Shown here piece by piece: positions 5,270-6,212 of a DNA stretch of 6,212 bases. The notes beneath the pieces are model-generated. The model made no database searches and had not been told where the DNA came from. It was given only the letters and a program-made list of their open reading frames with translations. The stretch is from Clostridiales bacterium (GTDB lineage Bacteria > Bacillota_A > Clostridia > Christensenellales > Borkfalkiaceae), in NCBI GenBank assembly GCA_015055785.1, contig SVHQ01000112.1, positions 1 to 6,212 of the forward strand, written 5' to 3'. Each line of letters starts with the position of its first letter. The first letter of the stretch is position 1. A program made the translations under genes and the position numbers.

Positions 5270-6148
5270 ATGGATATACAAAAACCTACAACGGCACAGC
5301 GTGCAGAAATTTTAACGCAGGCGTTGCCGTATATCCAAAAATATTATAATAAAATCATTGTCATCAAGTACGGTGGCAACGCTATGATTAATGATGAATT
5401 AAAAGAAGCCGTGATGGGGGATATCGTGTTGCTTTCCCTCATTGGTATCAAAGTCGTGCTTGTGCATGGCGGCGGACCTGAAATTACCGAAATGCTCGGC
5501 AAAATCGGAAAAAAATCGGAATTTGTCAACGGTCTTCGCGTCACCGACCAAGAAACGGTGGACATCGTGCAGATGGTGCTTGCAGGCAAGGTGAATAAAA
5601 ATCTTGTCAATCAGCTTGAATGCAAGGGTGGCAAAGCGATTGGACTTTGCGGTATGGACGGACACATGATTCGCGCGAAAAAGGTGGATGAAAAACTGGG
5701 TTTTGTTGGGGAAATCACCGACGTCAACGTTTCGCCTATTGTGGACGTGTTGGAAAAGGGGTATATTCCCGTCATTTCCACAGTCGGCTATGATATGGAG
5801 GGGAACACCTATAACATCAATGCAGACACGGTTGCTGCGCGGATTGCAGGTGAATTGAAAGCCGAATGCTTGATTTCCATGACGGATATTGTTGGGCTTT
5901 GCCGCGATAAGGACGACCCTTCCACCCTCATTCCCAAAGTAATGGTTTCCGAAGCACCCAAGCTTATTCGTGACGGTATCATTAGCGGCGGCATGATTCC
6001 AAAAATCAACTGCTGTATCGAAGCCATTCGTCGTGGCGTACACAAGGTCTTTATTTTAGACGGTCGCATTCCCCACTCCATTCTCATCGAAATCCTAACG
6101 GATGAGGGGATTGGGACTATGTTCGTTTCTGGCAATAGAATCAAGTAA
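5270..6148 (+). CDS. argB: N-acetylglutamate kinase
   Basis: ArgB phosphorylates N-acetylglutamate with ATP, the second step of ornithine synthesis and the usual feedback point in cyclic pathways. AAGGAG (5256-5261) lies eight bases before the ATG. The 292 residues fit the family. Motifs of the amino acid kinase fold are IKYGGNAM with K33 near the ATP phosphates, VHGGGPEI (65-72), the NADTVAARIAGEL stretch with N184 and D186, SMTDIVGL, and GGMIPKINCCIEAIRRG with the second phosphate-contacting lysine. An N-terminal segment of ~27 residues precedes the first strand. In studied arginine-inhibited hexameric enzymes such an N-terminal helix links dimers, so arginine inhibition is likely but inferred. 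The gene is 277 bp from argJ, far more than the argC-argJ gap, and is followed directly by a terminator. Its 3' end is exactly mirrored beyond base 6160. Confidence 0.97.
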   Translation: MDIQKPTTAQRAEILTQALPYIQKYYNKIIVIKYGGNAMINDELKEAVMGDIVLLSLIGIKVVLVHGGGPEITEMLGKIGKKSEFVNGLRVTDQETVDIVQMVLAGKVNKNLVNQLECKGGKAIGLCGMDGHMIRAKKVDEKLGFVGEITDVNVSPIVDVLEKGYIPVISTVGYDMEGNTYNINADTVAARIAGELKAECLISMTDIVGLCRDKDDPSTLIPKVMVSEAPKLIRDGIISGGMIPKINCCIEAIRRGVHKVFILDGRIPHSILIEILTDEGIGTMFVSGNRIK

Positions 6149-6212
6149 AAAACGACGTATATACGTCGTTTTTTACTTGATTCTATTGCCAGAAACGAAC
6201 ATAGTCCCAATC
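6109..6212. repeat. 104-bp perfect palindrome at the window end (probable fold-back artefact)
   Basis: Every base from 6160 back to 6109 pairs with the corresponding base from 6161 to 6212, with no mismatch and no spacer. The right half thus repeats on the minus strand the last 12 codons and stop of argB (6173-6211, ending ...GTMFVSGNRIK). Symmetry runs to the very last base. A genuine zero-spacer inverted duplication of coding sequence would be unstable. A contig end where the assembler passed through the terminator palindrome and turned back onto the opposite strand explains it more simply. Confidence 0.9.
6147..6174 (+). terminator. Palindromic rho-independent terminator after argB
   Basis: The core ACGACGTATATACGTCGT (6152-6169 in register) is flanked by a run of six A and a run of six T, making a 28-base perfect palindrome that begins within the argB stop codon. 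A G+C-containing stem followed by TTTTTT is the classic form, and the A-run would let it act in both directions. It marks the likely end of the arg transcript, leaving argD and argF outside this unit. Because perfect symmetry continues outward into argB itself, the right half may be partly an assembly product; at minimum the left arm is real. Confidence 0.75.

Noticed and set aside
5014..5315. Overlapping open frames of 76 and 65 codons in the argJ-argB spacer
   Set aside because: Their products (for example ...CHCERNEVECGNL...) are the translated interspersed repeat, a pattern often mis-annotated as small hypothetical proteins. One of them also runs into argB out of frame.
5399..6043. 214-codon minus-strand open frame
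   Set aside because: It lies wholly antisense to argB, which has full family motifs. It is a shadow frame, like the 153-codon minus-strand frame at 1362-1823 inside argH.
6173..6211. Second, minus-strand argB fragment at the window end
   Set aside because: It is the exact mirror of the adjacent argB 3' end with no spacer, so it is better treated as an assembly fold-back than as a separate gene fragment.

Overview
This window carries most of an arginine biosynthesis cluster, all on the + strand, in the order argG (3' part only), argH, argC, argJ, argB. The organism looks like a Firmicute of the Clostridia type, probably an uncultured gut or environmental lineage known from a metagenome assembly. 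That is an inference from purine-rich AAGGA/AGGAG ribosome binding sites, moderate G+C, protein sequence style and repeat-rich spacers. No taxonomic marker gene is present.

Layout. Bases 2-847 hold the C-terminal ~281 residues of argininosuccinate synthase. Bases 848-1335 form a 488-bp spacer packed with short perfect palindromes, a 54-bp perfect direct repeat, and a 12-bp-stem hairpin just upstream of argH. Bases 1336-2706 hold argH. Bases 2707-2821 contain two more palindromes related to those upstream, a possible 22-codon leader ORF, and a hairpin that partly covers the argC ribosome binding site. Bases 2822-3748 hold argC (short form) and 3778-4992 hold argJ, only 29 bp later. Bases 4993-5269 are a spacer with several degenerate units of a TGTCAT-starting repeat, one of them the widespread 'CATTGCGAGCGAA...GCAATCTC' type. 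Bases 5270-6148 hold argB, followed by a strong palindromic terminator.

Pathway. ArgJ makes N-acetylglutamate by recycling the acetyl group from N-acetylornithine. ArgB phosphorylates it and ArgC reduces the acyl phosphate. ArgG and ArgH turn citrulline into arginine at the end of the pathway. argD, argF and carAB are not in the window, nor is a separate argA or argE.

The two most notable non-coding observations are these. (1) The argG-argH spacer has at least ten hairpins, some nested inside a long-range 10-bp stem, so it is either an array of small palindromic repeats or an undescribed structured RNA. (2) The last 104 bases are a perfect palindrome in which the 3' end of argB is mirrored exactly on the opposite strand. 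This is most likely an assembly fold-back at a contig end seeded by the argB terminator, so the final ~38-52 bases should not be trusted as genuine downstream sequence.
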